IMG/VR virus record: IMGVR_UViG_3300046559_000466
Coordinates: 1 to 61,456 of that record
Direction: 5' to 3' (one strand)
Source of the DNA: a virus
DNA length: 61,456 nt
The first letter of the stretch is position 1. Each line of letters opens with the position of its first letter. The translations under genes were made by a program, and so were the position numbers. The notes under the pieces were generated by a model that worked only from the letters and a program-made list of their open reading frames with translations, had not been told where the DNA came from and searched no databases. Shown piece after piece: positions 40,539 through 48,799 of the stretch.

Positions 40539-40775
40539 TTATCGGTAGACGGGTAGAAAGTGCGGCAGGCCGGGGCCTGCCCCCAACAGTCCAGCGAGCC
40601 ATGTGGCGATGGCGATCAGGCAGAGCAAAGCGACGATGACCTTGCCCCACTTGTAGACGTCGGGATCGATCTCCCTTTCGGCGAACCATCTGAACGCCCA
40701 CACGAGGCAGAACGCGATGAAGACGATGACCGCGATGTAGAGCAGCAGGTTCAGGAAGCTGATCAGGATGGCCAT
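40539..40775 (-). CDS. Two-span membrane protein, 78 aa
   Basis: MAILISFLNLLLYIAVIVFI, then FAEREIDPDVYKWGKVIVAL and LCLIAIATWLAGLLGAGPGL. Two hydrophobic spans separated by a short acidic loop (REIDPDVYKWGK). Typical of small inner-membrane phage proteins. 12 bases after the 403-aa gene. Confidence 0.68.
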   Translation of the reverse strand: MAILISFLNLLLYIAVIVFIAFCLVWAFRWFAEREIDPDVYKWGKVIVALLCLIAIATWLAGLLGAGPGLPHFLPVYR

Positions 40776-40787
40776 GCGATTCCTCCG

Positions 40788-41999
40788 TTACTTTTTCTTG
40801 TCGAACTGCGCGACCTTCTGCCCGATCAGGTCTTTGATCTGATTGAACAGCGTCATATCGACGTGGCACGCGTTGCGCAGCTTGCGCTCGGCGTCCGACG
40901 CCCACCATGGTTCAAGCTTGGCTGCACTTGCGCGGTCCTGCGCCGCATCGATGATCGCCCGCGCGTGCTGCTCATAGGTGTCGGGATCAATCGGCGTCGG
41001 CGCTGAAGCGCCGCCCGGTGCCGCTTCGCCCGCGCGGCGGACGACGGACTCCTGAGTGTCCGCCGTGTCTGCTTCATGCGCATGCGTTGTGGCACCGGGC
41101 GACTCCTCCCCCTCTCCCCCGCTCGTACCCGCCCCGAACTGATCGAGCTTCTCGTCCACCGTGGCGGGTCCGCTGCCGCTCTGATCCGGTTTCGGCTCGG
41201 GCTTGTTCGGGTCGGGAAAGGTTTCGTCGGCGGTCGCCATCCCATCGGCTATCGCCTTCATCATCGAGATGATTTTCGCGACGTCCGGTGCCAGCCAATC
41301 TTTCGAGGCGCGGCCCATCACGCGCTCGACGCGCTTGATATCGACGGGAATTTTCCCGATGCCTTCGATGGTGCGCCTGCGCCAATTTTCGAGATCGGCA
41401 CCGACTTTCTTGACGAGCGCATCACGCGCTTCCTCGAACGCGAAGTCGGCAAAGGTTTGCAGCGCGTTCACCGCGACGTTGCGGATCGCCTTGCTGCAGC
41501 CGATCTGGAACGCGATGTCTTGCGCCCGGCCAGGGTCTTTCGTGTTCATGCTCGTCTGCGCCTTCCGCTGCTGGAACGGGCGCGTGAGCGAGTAGCCGGA
41601 TTCGAGATCGATGAAGCGCGCGTAGAACAGCCACGAGTCGCCGAGATCGATCACCCGCGTGTCCACATCGCAGTTGCCGTAGATGCGGCAGAGATCGTTC
41701 GCGAGCTTGATCGACGGCCCCTCGATGAAATCGGTACCCCACGTCTCGCGGCCGGTCGCCTCGTCCACCATCTTCTTGCGCACCGGGAATCGGTAGTACC
41801 ACTCGCCACCGGCGGCGCTGGCGAGCACCTTCAGCTTCTGCATCACCTTCGCTTCGTCGCGATGGACCTGAACTTGCTGCGCGCCGAACACGCGCTCGAC
41901 GCCCGCCATCGGGCGCACGCTCGGCACGCCCCCGGCCTGCGGCGAAAAATCCGGCTGGTGCTGTTCGGTCGTGCCTCTGGCGACGTTGCTGCTGTTCAT
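40788..41999 (-). CDS. Candidate single-strand annealing protein
   Basis: 403 residues. Conserved-looking core about 60-240: FIEGPSIKLANDLCRIYGNC, DVDTRVIDLGDSWLFYARFI, SLTRPFQQRKAQTS and SKAIRNVAVNALQTFADFAF. I recall this pattern from uncharacterised phage proteins next to YqaJ/lambda-type exonucleases. C-terminal 150 residues are low-complexity then helical (MTLFNQIKDLIGQKVAQF). The YqaJ-type nuclease lies 2.5 kb upstream in the same operon, the usual annealase/exonuclease pairing. Role inferred from context. Confidence 0.55.
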   Translation of the reverse strand: MNSSNVARGTTEQHQPDFSPQAGGVPSVRPMAGVERVFGAQQVQVHRDEAKVMQKLKVLASAAGGEWYYRFPVRKKMVDEATGRETWGTDFIEGPSIKLANDLCRIYGNCDVDTRVIDLGDSWLFYARFIDLESGYSLTRPFQQRKAQTSMNTKDPGRAQDIAFQIGCSKAIRNVAVNALQTFADFAFEEARDALVKKVGADLENWRRRTIEGIGKIPVDIKRVERVMGRASKDWLAPDVAKIISMMKAIADGMATADETFPDPNKPEPKPDQSGSGPATVDEKLDQFGAGTSGGEGEESPGATTHAHEADTADTQESVVRRAGEAAPGGASAPTPIDPDTYEQHARAIIDAAQDRASAAKLEPWWASDAERKLRNACHVDMTLFNQIKDLIGQKVAQFDKKK

Positions 42000-42583
42000 C
42001 GGGTGGTTTCCTTTCGAGGAAGGCCAAGGCTGGCGCGAGCGCGGTCAATGGCCGCTTGGGGGATGCCTTGCGGTGGCGGTGGCGGCGGCTCGGCTTGCGG
42101 GACAACCGGCGGCGCTTCGTGCGAACGAATCACCTTGTTGAGGCAAACGCGCAGCACTTGCGTCGCCCATAGCTGTGGATCGTCTTGTTCTCTCGGGTCT
42201 TCCGGGCCGAGCGACTCGCGCAAGGCACGCAGGATCGACTGGTCCGTCTTCGCGAGACGGGCAAGCCCACCGCGAATGCTCATCATCAGCGACATGCCTT
42301 GCGCCGTGGGATCAGGTTCGCTCGGGCTGGCATTACGATTGTTTGCCTCACGTTTCTTCGTCGGAATCGCGTGATCGGGGCAAAGGTCAAACGCCGGATT
42401 GCGGTCGATGTGCCATTGCATGATCGTGAATTTCTTCTTGACGATTTCCGGCGGAAGCGTGTGATCCCGATTCATCTGAATCGTTTCGGTGCGTTCGCAT
42501 TTCGAGCACTTGACGCGGAAGCCCGACCCGCCGGGCGTCCGCACCACGTCAGCGTGGCTGAAGCGATACGTGCCGTCTCTCAC
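41996..42583 (-). CDS. Zinc-ribbon protein, GTG start
   Basis: 195 residues from a GTG that overlaps the DGQHR gene stop (GTGA); frame is open upstream but overlaps that gene. Residues about 10-60 contain FRVKCSKCERTETIQMNRDH and AFDLCPDHAIP, a likely zinc site. Middle helical (SLMMSIRGGLARLAKTDQSI), Pro-rich, then DRARASLGLPRKET. Overlaps the next gene by ATGA. Confidence 0.65.
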   Translation of the reverse strand: MRDGTYRFSHADVVRTPGGSGFRVKCSKCERTETIQMNRDHTLPPEIVKKKFTIMQWHIDRNPAFDLCPDHAIPTKKREANNRNASPSEPDPTAQGMSLMMSIRGGLARLAKTDQSILRALRESLGPEDPREQDDPQLWATQVLRVCLNKVIRSHEAPPVVPQAEPPPPPPQGIPQAAIDRARASLGLPRKETTR

Positions 42584-43704
42584 GCCGCCACCTCGCTGTC
42601 GTCGTCTTCGTCGTCCTTCGGCGGCAGACCGTTGCCGGTCTTCCAACGATCAACGAGACGGTTCGTGCTGCGGCCCTTGTTGAGGTTATGCACCACCGTT
42701 TCGTACAGGATGTCAGTCGCGGCCCTGCCGCGATGCAGCAGGTTCATGATGTTTGGATCGGTGAGGCTGATGCGCCGCAGATCGTGCAAGATGCGTGCTG
42801 GCACGACCAACTCTTTCTCATCTGGCTGTTTCCAGAACACCTCATGATCGGACAGCAGCCGCGCGAGCATGAACAGGAACGGCTCACGCATTTGCAGTCG
42901 CCGCGCGTGGACCGATTCTTCGAGAAACGGCCAACAACTTTCGACCGTGCCGAAAAATGTCACGAGGTTCTGACGCAGCATCGGAAGGCCGATGCGATTG
43001 ACCTTGCGCTCGATGCGAGCAAGCAACTTAAGGCAATCACCACCGCCGCTCACCGACCGACCAAACTTGTGGCCATGCAGGAAGCCGCTCACGCGCAGCA
43101 ACATCATCCCACGCACAAGCTCGTCTTGCCCGGCGGCGTTCTTGCCGGGGCGGTCGTCCCATGCGACCCTATCGCACAGCACAAAATTCTTTTCGGTTTG
43201 CGACATGCCGTAGAGCGTAGCGGCGACGCGACTGTGATCGCGTTCGTTGCGAATGATGATGCTCGGCGAGACGCTTTTTCGCGTCGTGTTCCAAATCTTG
43301 AACCAATCACGCTCCATCTCCTGCGTGGTGTTGAAAAACACTTGCGCGCCGAGCCGGATCGGGATTTTGCCTTCGGTGTCGTCTTCAATCGTCATCAACG
43401 CGCCGACGATGCGGTGATAGCCATCGATCACGTAAACATCGTCAAGCAATTCGACATTGTTCTCGTCAACGTCGCGGAAGCGGACACCGCGCATGCCCAG
43501 CGCGATGTCGAGAAACGGCGTTCGCTCTTGAAAGCCCTTGATGATGCTCGTCAGCGTCGAGGGCGTGTGCCGCTTGCGTTGGTAGATATCGACGCCGATG
43601 GCGCGCAACGACGTCGGCGATATCGTGCCGCGCAAAACCTCTTGCGGTTTGCCGTAGCCGTCGATGCGCTCATCGAGTGATGCGTTGCAGATGACGATAC
43701 TCAT
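42580..43704 (-). CDS. DGQHR-domain (DndB/ParB-like) protein
   Basis: 374 residues. YQRKRHTPSTLTSIIKGFQE (about 41-60) and VIDGYHRIVGAL with the DGxHR motif at 94-98 place it with the DGQHR-domain proteins, a branch related to DndB, a regulator of DNA modification. Downstream RDWFKIWNTTRKSVSPSIII and MGLPMLRQNLVTFFGTVE-type helices. Acidic C-terminus (DDEDDDSEVAA). Coupled by ATGA to the ParB-like gene and by GTGA to the next. Possible roles: modification control or DNA-binding; not resolved. Confidence 0.7.
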   Translation of the reverse strand: MSIVICNASLDERIDGYGKPQEVLRGTISPTSLRAIGVDIYQRKRHTPSTLTSIIKGFQERTPFLDIALGMRGVRFRDVDENNVELLDDVYVIDGYHRIVGALMTIEDDTEGKIPIRLGAQVFFNTTQEMERDWFKIWNTTRKSVSPSIIIRNERDHSRVAATLYGMSQTEKNFVLCDRVAWDDRPGKNAAGQDELVRGMMLLRVSGFLHGHKFGRSVSGGGDCLKLLARIERKVNRIGLPMLRQNLVTFFGTVESCWPFLEESVHARRLQMREPFLFMLARLLSDHEVFWKQPDEKELVVPARILHDLRRISLTDPNIMNLLHRGRAATDILYETVVHNLNKGRSTNRLVDRWKTGNGLPPKDDEDDDSEVAA

Positions 43705-44492
43705 GACGCTTTTTGCTCCCTCAGAAAAAGACCACGCAGCAGGCAGAACGCTTCGCGCTCCGCCGGGCTGGCGACATCCCACGCGCGGTTGAGACGTTTC
43801 AGGCCGAGCGGCACTGCGGGTTGCGTCGCCGCGACCGCGCTGACGTGTTCTCCCGCTGCAGCGCGCTCGACCAGGGCGCTGCGGTCGGTTTCTGGCATCT
43901 TGATGAGGGCATCCAACTCCTTCGGTTTATCGAGTGATGTGCCTCGCACCTTGTCGATGACCGGAAGGCCAAGTGCGGCAGCGCGGCGCACGCTTTGTCT
44001 GATCGCCCGTTCCGACCGGCCGGTCTTGGCGGCCGTGTCGGCGGTGAAGCACGGAGTAGTAGCGGTGGCAGTTTTTGCCGTTGCTGCTCGACCGTTGCCA
44101 CCGGCCTTGCCGCCAGCAACGCCCCCCTTTGTCTCGGGATGCTTGGCCTCATAGATCGCCTTGCGCCGCTTGAGCACCTTTGCTTCCTCGCTCGGCGTGA
44201 GCTTCATCCGCACGAGGTTTTCATCGATCTGCGCAAGCTCGTCACGGTCCCGATCTGGCTTGCCTGATCTGATCTCGACGCCAATGGTCTTGTGACCAAG
44301 CTGGCGCGCTGCCTCGATGCGATTGGCCCCTGCGATCAACCGAAATCCCTTGCCGTCCCGCCGCACGACCGGCGGCTCGATGATGCCAACACCGGATACG
44401 ATGCTGTCCTTGAGCGCGGCGATGACCTTCGGCTTCAAGTCGATCAGCCGATCCTCGATGATGATCTGGTCGATTGCGACCTCTGTGCTCAT
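43701..44492 (-). CDS. ParB/Srx-fold protein
   Basis: 263 residues. N-terminal ParB-type domain: IDLKPKVIAALKDSIVSGVG, PPVVRRDGKGFRLIAGANRI (GxRRxxA-like GANRIEAARQLG) and KTIGVEIRSG; then a helical middle with a Gly/Ala/Lys linker and an HTH-like stretch (KTGRSERAIRQSVRRAAALG). Probably binds DNA and may have CTPase/nuclease activity known for the fold. Stop overlaps the DGQHR gene start. Confidence 0.82.
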   Translation of the reverse strand: MSTEVAIDQIIIEDRLIDLKPKVIAALKDSIVSGVGIIEPPVVRRDGKGFRLIAGANRIEAARQLGHKTIGVEIRSGKPDRDRDELAQIDENLVRMKLTPSEEAKVLKRRKAIYEAKHPETKGGVAGGKAGGNGRAATAKTATATTPCFTADTAAKTGRSERAIRQSVRRAAALGLPVIDKVRGTSLDKPKELDALIKMPETDRSALVERAAAGEHVSAVAATQPAVPLGLKRLNRAWDVASPAEREAFCLLRGLFLREQKAS

Positions 44493-44505
44493 TGCATTGT
44501 TCCTC

Positions 44506-45423
44506 TCAGGACAGGACGCGCGAAATGCGCAGTTGACGAAAGGTGCTTTCCTTCACCTGATGCGCCTTGCGGATCACCTCGCGCAGCGTGACGCGCCAGC
44601 CGCCGACCAGCCCGATCTCGGCATCTTCCAGCTTGCTGCGAATTTCGGCCTCGATCTCGCTCTTGCGCTCTTCGCGCTGTTTGATCTCGGCAATCAACCG
44701 CTCGCGCTCCGAAAGAACTTCGGGCAATCGGTTGTCGGCACCGAGATCGACCGTCTTGCCCTCGACCGTGGTCGGCCACAGCGCAGCGATCAGCTTCGCA
44801 TCGCGCAGGAAGTCGAAATTCGGCATCCGCTGTTCGGCGATGGCGGCCCAGAATTCGCGCGACGTCGAGCGCAGCCGCAACTCAGATGCCGGGTGGCGCG
44901 GCACGGTGAAGATTTCCAGTTCATCGAGTGGCGACCACTCATCGACCACCAGGACCGCGATCATGGCCTCGACGGCATTGGCGAGCGATGCTTCGGTGAG
45001 CGCCTGCAGCATGATCCAGAACGGCGGACCATCGGCCCAATTGCGCGCGAACGCGCCGCGACCAGCGGTCTTCAATTGAACGGTGACCAGCGCGCTGTCT
45101 GGCCGGTGCAGGTAGACATCGGGCGTGCAGCCGAGCCGGTTCTCTGGCTCGCGCAGATATTCGTCGGCTGGTTCGATGCGACAGTTGGGGAACAGGTCGC
45201 GCAGGAGCGGCAGGAACACCGGCTCAAGCCGCTTGCCTCGGCTCAGCACGTTCGTGCTTTTCTTGGGCGGCAACGCGCGCCCGGTCTTCTCGGCATAGAC
45301 CTGGGCTGGCGTCTTGTAGGGGTGCAGGCCGAGCGGAGCGGCAACGTCCGACGCGGTCAGATCGCGGCGGCGAAGCTCGTGCCACTGCTGCGCAGACTCG
45401 ATCCGGATGCGCTCCACAACCAT
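44506..45423 (-). CDS. YqaJ-type viral recombinase/exonuclease
   Basis: 305 residues from MVVERIRIESAQQWHELRRR. YqaJ pattern: LTASDVAAPLGLHPYKTPAQ, RGKRLEPVF (E68), the GCTPDVYL (D102) and VTVQLKTA motifs. The usual ExK position is QLK (Q116-K118), so one of the metal-binding acids is replaced. C-terminal helical region has ERERLIAEIKQREERKSEIE. Start at 45423 or 45444; no convincing ribosome site for either. Degrades DNA ends to feed the annealing protein by family analogy. Confidence 0.75.
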   Translation of the reverse strand: MVVERIRIESAQQWHELRRRDLTASDVAAPLGLHPYKTPAQVYAEKTGRALPPKKSTNVLSRGKRLEPVFLPLLRDLFPNCRIEPADEYLREPENRLGCTPDVYLHRPDSALVTVQLKTAGRGAFARNWADGPPFWIMLQALTEASLANAVEAMIAVLVVDEWSPLDELEIFTVPRHPASELRLRSTSREFWAAIAEQRMPNFDFLRDAKLIAALWPTTVEGKTVDLGADNRLPEVLSERERLIAEIKQREERKSEIEAEIRSKLEDAEIGLVGGWRVTLREVIRKAHQVKESTFRQLRISRVLS

Positions 45424-45631
45424 GGAAAAATGCCTAGTCACCATTCAGGCGGCGACGAGGCTAGCGCCGATCAAATCCCGGCGCAATGGTTTTTTCCGTG
45501 CGCCGACGGCTCGGCGACTCGGCGCGCAGAAATAATCTTTCCACGCTATGGAGTTAGAGCGAAAGCAAAAATAATTGGCGCACCCATGCCGGGGCTGGGC
45601 GCGGAAAACAGATCAGCGATGCAGATTTGGA

Positions 45632-46450
45632 TTAGAGAAGCGGCTGCAGATGTGCGTAGGCCAGCCCGACCACGGCGACCGGCTTGCTGGTGTCGTAGTC
45701 GAGATCGCGGCCGACACGCAGCACATCCTTACCGTTGATGTAGTCGCGAAGCTCGATGCCGTCTGGCAGTATCTTGGCGACCCGCACGCTGACTTCGACT
45801 TGGCCGTCGCTGTTCTTGCGCTGGATCGCGTAGGTCTTGCCGTCCGCCACCGGCATCGCCTCGGCCTCGACGCAGAGTGCGTAGCCTTTGCGGTCATGCG
45901 CGTTGTCGCGTGCGGCATTGTCGCGCAATTGAATCGCAAAATGCTGTGCGTCGGGCAGCATCCGATTGGTGATGCCATCGATCATCTGCTCGTTATTCCA
46001 GTCGAACGGGTCGGCTTGAAATACGCCGATCTGAGCGAATCCGACGACTCGGATGGGCCGCACTCCGTGGCGTCGCAACGCCGGTGGGGTTGGCGATACC
46101 GGGCCGTTTCCTCTCACGCTCGCATCATCATGCTGCCCGAGCAGATATGCAACATCTGTCTGTAGAATTTCCGCGATGCGTCCGAGCGCCTCTTGACGCG
46201 GCTGCAAGACTTTGCCTGCGATCACGTCGCGCACCAGTCCAGGGTTAAATCCGGCTTGTTTCGATACGATCTGCGCCTTCGTGCGGCGCATCACGATCAT
46301 CTTGGCGAGACGCTGCTGCAGGATCGTCGGCGGTCGATCCGGTTTGGCCTTGGGTGTATTTTTCTCGGGCATTTGTCGTCTTGTCTGCCACTCAAAGTTA
46401 ATGCGTTGCTGACCGAAATGCGCGGTGGTTGTGCCGATGGTTTTATCCAT
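45632..46450 (-). CDS. CI-like repressor: HTH + S24-like C-terminal domain
   Basis: 272 residues if the ATG at 46450 (GAGGCGAG upstream) is used; a second ATG at 46372 is possible. HTH about residues 50-105 (KAQIVSKQAGFNPGLVRDVI, AGKVLQPRQEALGRIAEILQ). C-terminal half carries RVVGFAQIGVFQADPFDW, YALCVEAEAMPVADGKTYAI and the terminal PVAVVGLAYA, a LexA/S24-like beta pattern. Self-cleavage residues were not certain. Divergent from a Cro-like gene. Likely the lysogenic repressor acting on the intergenic operators. Confidence 0.82.
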   Translation of the reverse strand: MDKTIGTTTAHFGQQRINFEWQTRRQMPEKNTPKAKPDRPPTILQQRLAKMIVMRRTKAQIVSKQAGFNPGLVRDVIAGKVLQPRQEALGRIAEILQTDVAYLLGQHDDASVRGNGPVSPTPPALRRHGVRPIRVVGFAQIGVFQADPFDWNNEQMIDGITNRMLPDAQHFAIQLRDNAARDNAHDRKGYALCVEAEAMPVADGKTYAIQRKNSDGQVEVSVRVAKILPDGIELRDYINGKDVLRVGRDLDYDTSKPVAVVGLAYAHLQPLL

Positions 46451-46451
46451 C
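46436..46451. promoter_or_regulatory. Operator candidate GATGGTTTTATCCATC
   Basis: 16-bp dyad (GATGG / CCATC, spacer TTTTAT) overlapping the repressor's first codons. The identical 16-mer occurs at 59198-59213 and a related GGATAAAACC dyad at 46537-46550. Identity of two 16-mers far apart beside gene starts suggests a repressor site. Confidence 0.5.
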
Positions 46452-46463
46452 TCGCCTCTACTG

Positions 46464-46490
46464 TGGCAAGTGCAATCTGCGCTTGGCAAG
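46464..46490 (+). promoter_or_regulatory. Direct repeat TGGCAAG, 20 bp apart
   Basis: TGGCAAG at 46464-46470 and 46484-46490, two helical turns apart, in the divergent CI/Cro gap. Confidence 0.4.
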
Positions 46491-46528
46491 CTAGACGTTC
46501 GGTCATCCAACGAAAAATGCGACGGTGG

Positions 46529-46557
46529 TTGACGCAGGGATAAAACCCTCCTACGCT
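46529..46557 (+). promoter_or_regulatory. Promoter of the rightward early operon with operator in spacer
   Basis: TTGACG (46529-46534), 17-base spacer, TACGCT (46552-46557). The spacer contains the dyad AGGGATAAAACCCT (46537-46550). Expected transcription start falls within a few bases of the ATG at 46566, and no ribosome site is visible, so the first gene may be leaderless. Confidence 0.6.
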
Positions 46558-46565
46558 CCAAAACC

Positions 46566-46826
46566 ATGCCACACGCCTATCCGACCGAGCAGGAAATCCG
46601 GGCCGCGCTCATCGAGCGCGTGACGGCATACTGCCATACCGCAGACATCACGCCCCGCATCCTGTTCAAGCGCGCGATCAACGATCCCAACTTCTTCAAG
46701 AAGCTTGAGAAAGGCGGCAATTTCACCCTGCGCACCTACCAGCGGGTCCACCACTGGCTCGACCGGCATCCGCGCAAGGGCACCAAGAAGCGCCGCACCA
46801 TGAATGGTCACGGGGGCAACCAATGA
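46566..46826 (+). CDS. Cro-like regulator
   Basis: 86 residues. ALIERVTAYCHTADITPRIL, FKRAINDPNFFKKLEKGGNF and TLRTYQRVHHWLDRHP form a short helical DNA-binding domain of a type found as Cro/antirepressor genes opposite a CI-like gene (pattern recalled). Basic C-terminus (RKGTKKRRTMNGH). First gene of the rightward operon; coupled by ATGA to the next. Confidence 0.7.
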   Translation: MPHAYPTEQEIRAALIERVTAYCHTADITPRILFKRAINDPNFFKKLEKGGNFTLRTYQRVHHWLDRHPRKGTKKRRTMNGHGGNQ

Positions 46827-47101
46827 GCATCGACTCGGTCGATCTCACGGCGGCCGGATCGCATGTCGCGGTGGTGCAGACGCTTGAGACCCTTCGCATT
46901 TGCGGCTGTCGGGCCGAGGCCATCGCGGTGGCACGCGGCGCGATGAATGGCATCGCCGAATGGCTGACCGCCAATCTCGGCCGGGACGCGGCGATGGCTG
47001 CGTTCCAGCGCAAGGCAGATTCGATCATCGCGGCTTCGACCGCACCAGGAGGATTCAATGGCGACCAAGCGGAAGGCTTCAAGGAGCGGCGGCACGCGTA
47101 G
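46823..47101 (+). CDS. Hypothetical helical protein, 92 aa
   Basis: MSIDSVDLTAAGSHVAVVQT, helical (ICGCRAEAIAVARGAMNGIA), then EWLTANLGRDAAMAAFQRKA. No family recognised. Overlaps the GapR-like gene by 44 bases in another frame. Confidence 0.6.
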   Translation: MSIDSVDLTAAGSHVAVVQTLETLRICGCRAEAIAVARGAMNGIAEWLTANLGRDAAMAAFQRKADSIIAASTAPGGFNGDQAEGFKERRHA

Positions 47102-47648
47102 CAGCAAAGCGAAACCATCGGCGCGTCCGCGCGTTGCGCGTCCCGGCGACAACACGCTTGAAGGCAAGGCGCAGCCGTTCCTCAAGCGCATCGAGACGAA
47201 GCTGGACGATCTGGACTCGAAGCGCGGCGCGTACATGGCGGCCTGCAAGGTCGTGCGCGAGGACATCAAAGAAATCTACGGTGAGTCTAAAGACCACGGC
47301 ATCCCGGTGAAGGCGCTCAAGGCGCTGGTCGAGTACCGCGTCTTGGAGAAGCGGCAGGCGAAGCTCGCCGCTTCGTTCGATGACATCGATGAGTCCGCCG
47401 CCTACTCGCAGCTTGTCTCGACGCTCGGCCCGCTCGGCTTCGCAGCGGCGCAGCGCGCCGGTTATCTCCCGACCAACAACAGCGGCAGCGATGACGAGGA
47501 GCGCGACGTGCGCCCGCGCCACATGCGCCAGCCCGAGGCGACGACTAGCGAGCCTGCGCCACGCGCCGACGAGGCCGAGCTTGCTCGCCTCGGCCGTGGC
47601 CATGACGGCGATCCGCCCACCGCGCCCGAGCCGCCGCTTGCGCACTGA
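47058..47648 (+). CDS. GapR/DUF2312-like DNA-binding protein
   Basis: 196 residues, GAGG upstream of the ATG. Residues about 40-105 (FLKRIETKLDDLDSKRGAYM, AACKVVREDIKEIYGESKDH, GIPVKALKALVEYRVLEKRQ) follow the GapR/DUF2312 domain pattern: a coiled-coil helix followed by a 'GIPVKALK' turn. GapR of Caulobacter binds overtwisted DNA and supports replication. Here the N-terminus is basic and the C-terminus is an added acidic Pro/Glu-rich tail. Function by analogy. Confidence 0.68.
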   Translation: MATKRKASRSGGTRSSKAKPSARPRVARPGDNTLEGKAQPFLKRIETKLDDLDSKRGAYMAACKVVREDIKEIYGESKDHGIPVKALKALVEYRVLEKRQAKLAASFDDIDESAAYSQLVSTLGPLGFAAAQRAGYLPTNNSGSDDEERDVRPRHMRQPEATTSEPAPRADEAELARLGRGHDGDPPTAPEPPLAH

Positions 47649-47750
47649 TTCAGAAGGCCGCTCCGACCGAAGCCCCCGAAACCTATCGGAGCGGGAAACG
47701 CCGACGACCAAAAAACACCCTGTCGGAAATCCGACACTACGGGGCGAACC

Positions 47751-48320
47751 GTGCAGCGCATCGTGTTTCCCGAAGGTGGTCGCGTGCTCGCCCTCGATCC
47801 GGCGAGCACCACCGGCTTTGCCTATGGTGCGCCTGACGCGGACGCGCCTGAGATCGGCAGCGTAAAATTCTCCAGAGAGCATGATGTGCGGGCCGACGTG
47901 TTCGGCCGCGCGGTGGCGTGGTGGCGGATGCGAATGCAGACACGCCAACCACATTTGTTGGTGATCGAGCCGCCGATCCCGCCGGGCGACCTGTGGGGCA
48001 AGTCGAACTACGACTCGACCGTCATCCTGCACGGCCTCTACGCGATCTTCATCGGCTTGGCGATGGAATGGCCGATGCCGGTGATCGAAGCGCCGACGCG
48101 GACGTGGCGCAAATATTTTCTCGGCATGGGCAACCTGCGGCGCGACGAGGCCAAGCTCGCCGCCAAGCGCATGTGCCGCCGCCTCAAGTGGGGCGATCCC
48201 GAAAAGTTGGACGACAACGCCGCTGACGCTGCGGGCATGTGGGCCTGGGGCTGCTCGCAAGTCGAGCCAAAGTTGGTTCGACGTATCGAGCCGCTGTTCA
48301 ATGTCGGGGGAGCGCAATGA
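47751..48320 (+). CDS. RuvC-like resolvase/nuclease
   Basis: 189 residues from GTG. RNase-H-fold acids visible: D16 in RVLALDPASTTGFAYG, E73 in LLVIEPP and D155/D159 in DDNAADAAG, with KRMCRRLKWGDP before the last pair. This is the order seen in RuvC-like Holliday-junction resolvases of phages. Expected to resolve branched DNA before packaging. Ends in an ATGA overlap with the next gene. Confidence 0.8.
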   Translation: MQRIVFPEGGRVLALDPASTTGFAYGAPDADAPEIGSVKFSREHDVRADVFGRAVAWWRMRMQTRQPHLLVIEPPIPPGDLWGKSNYDSTVILHGLYAIFIGLAMEWPMPVIEAPTRTWRKYFLGMGNLRRDEAKLAAKRMCRRLKWGDPEKLDDNAADAAGMWAWGCSQVEPKLVRRIEPLFNVGGAQ

Positions 48321-48799
48321 TCGACGTTGTGCTCAATGAAATCGAGTTGATGGTCGCTTCCCACGTCGGCTGCATGCGTCGCGTGTCTTCGATCAAGAGC
48401 GGTTACGACAAGTACAAGCACGCCCCGATCAGCAATTGGCAGACCGACATCGATGGCGCGTGCGCCGAATGTGCTGTGGCGAAGGCGCTCGGCATCTATT
48501 GGACGCCGGGCGTGCGCACGTTCAAAGCGCCCGACGTGGGCGTATATCAGGTGCGCTCGACGGAATATTTTGAAGGCCACCTGATCATCAGACCGAACGA
48601 CAGGAAGGATCACGAGACATTCGTGCTCGTCATCTGCAGTGACGTCCCGGTTTTTCACATCATCGGTTCATGTCTGTGCGGCTATGCCAAGCAGGCTCAC
48701 TTCTGGCGCGAGGACAAGAACGGATGGTGGGTGCCGCAGTGTGAATTGCTCGAATTCACAATCGAACCGCAGCCGCAACGGCAAGAGGCAGCAGAATGA
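48317..48799 (+). CDS. Phage protein with possible PD-(D/E)XK-like core
   Basis: 160 residues; start MIDVVLNEIELMVASHVGCM from the ATGA overlap. The segments DGACAECAVAKALGIYW and APDVGVYQVRST, then LVICSDVPVFHIIG and AKQAHFWREDKNGWWVPQ, recur in an uncharacterised phage family (recalled). The PDxG...QVR order is reminiscent of a nuclease core with Q for E. Function unproven. Confidence 0.62.
   Translation: MIDVVLNEIELMVASHVGCMRRVSSIKSGYDKYKHAPISNWQTDIDGACAECAVAKALGIYWTPGVRTFKAPDVGVYQVRSTEYFEGHLIIRPNDRKDHETFVLVICSDVPVFHIIGSCLCGYAKQAHFWREDKNGWWVPQCELLEFTIEPQPQRQEAAE

Noticed and set aside
40461-40605. Out-of-phase Pro-rich peptide (IERLQPYPPPPPSICKGRDC) overlapping the 78-aa membrane gene, like an embedded Rz1
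   Set aside because: No start codon in that frame upstream of the overlap and no lipobox.
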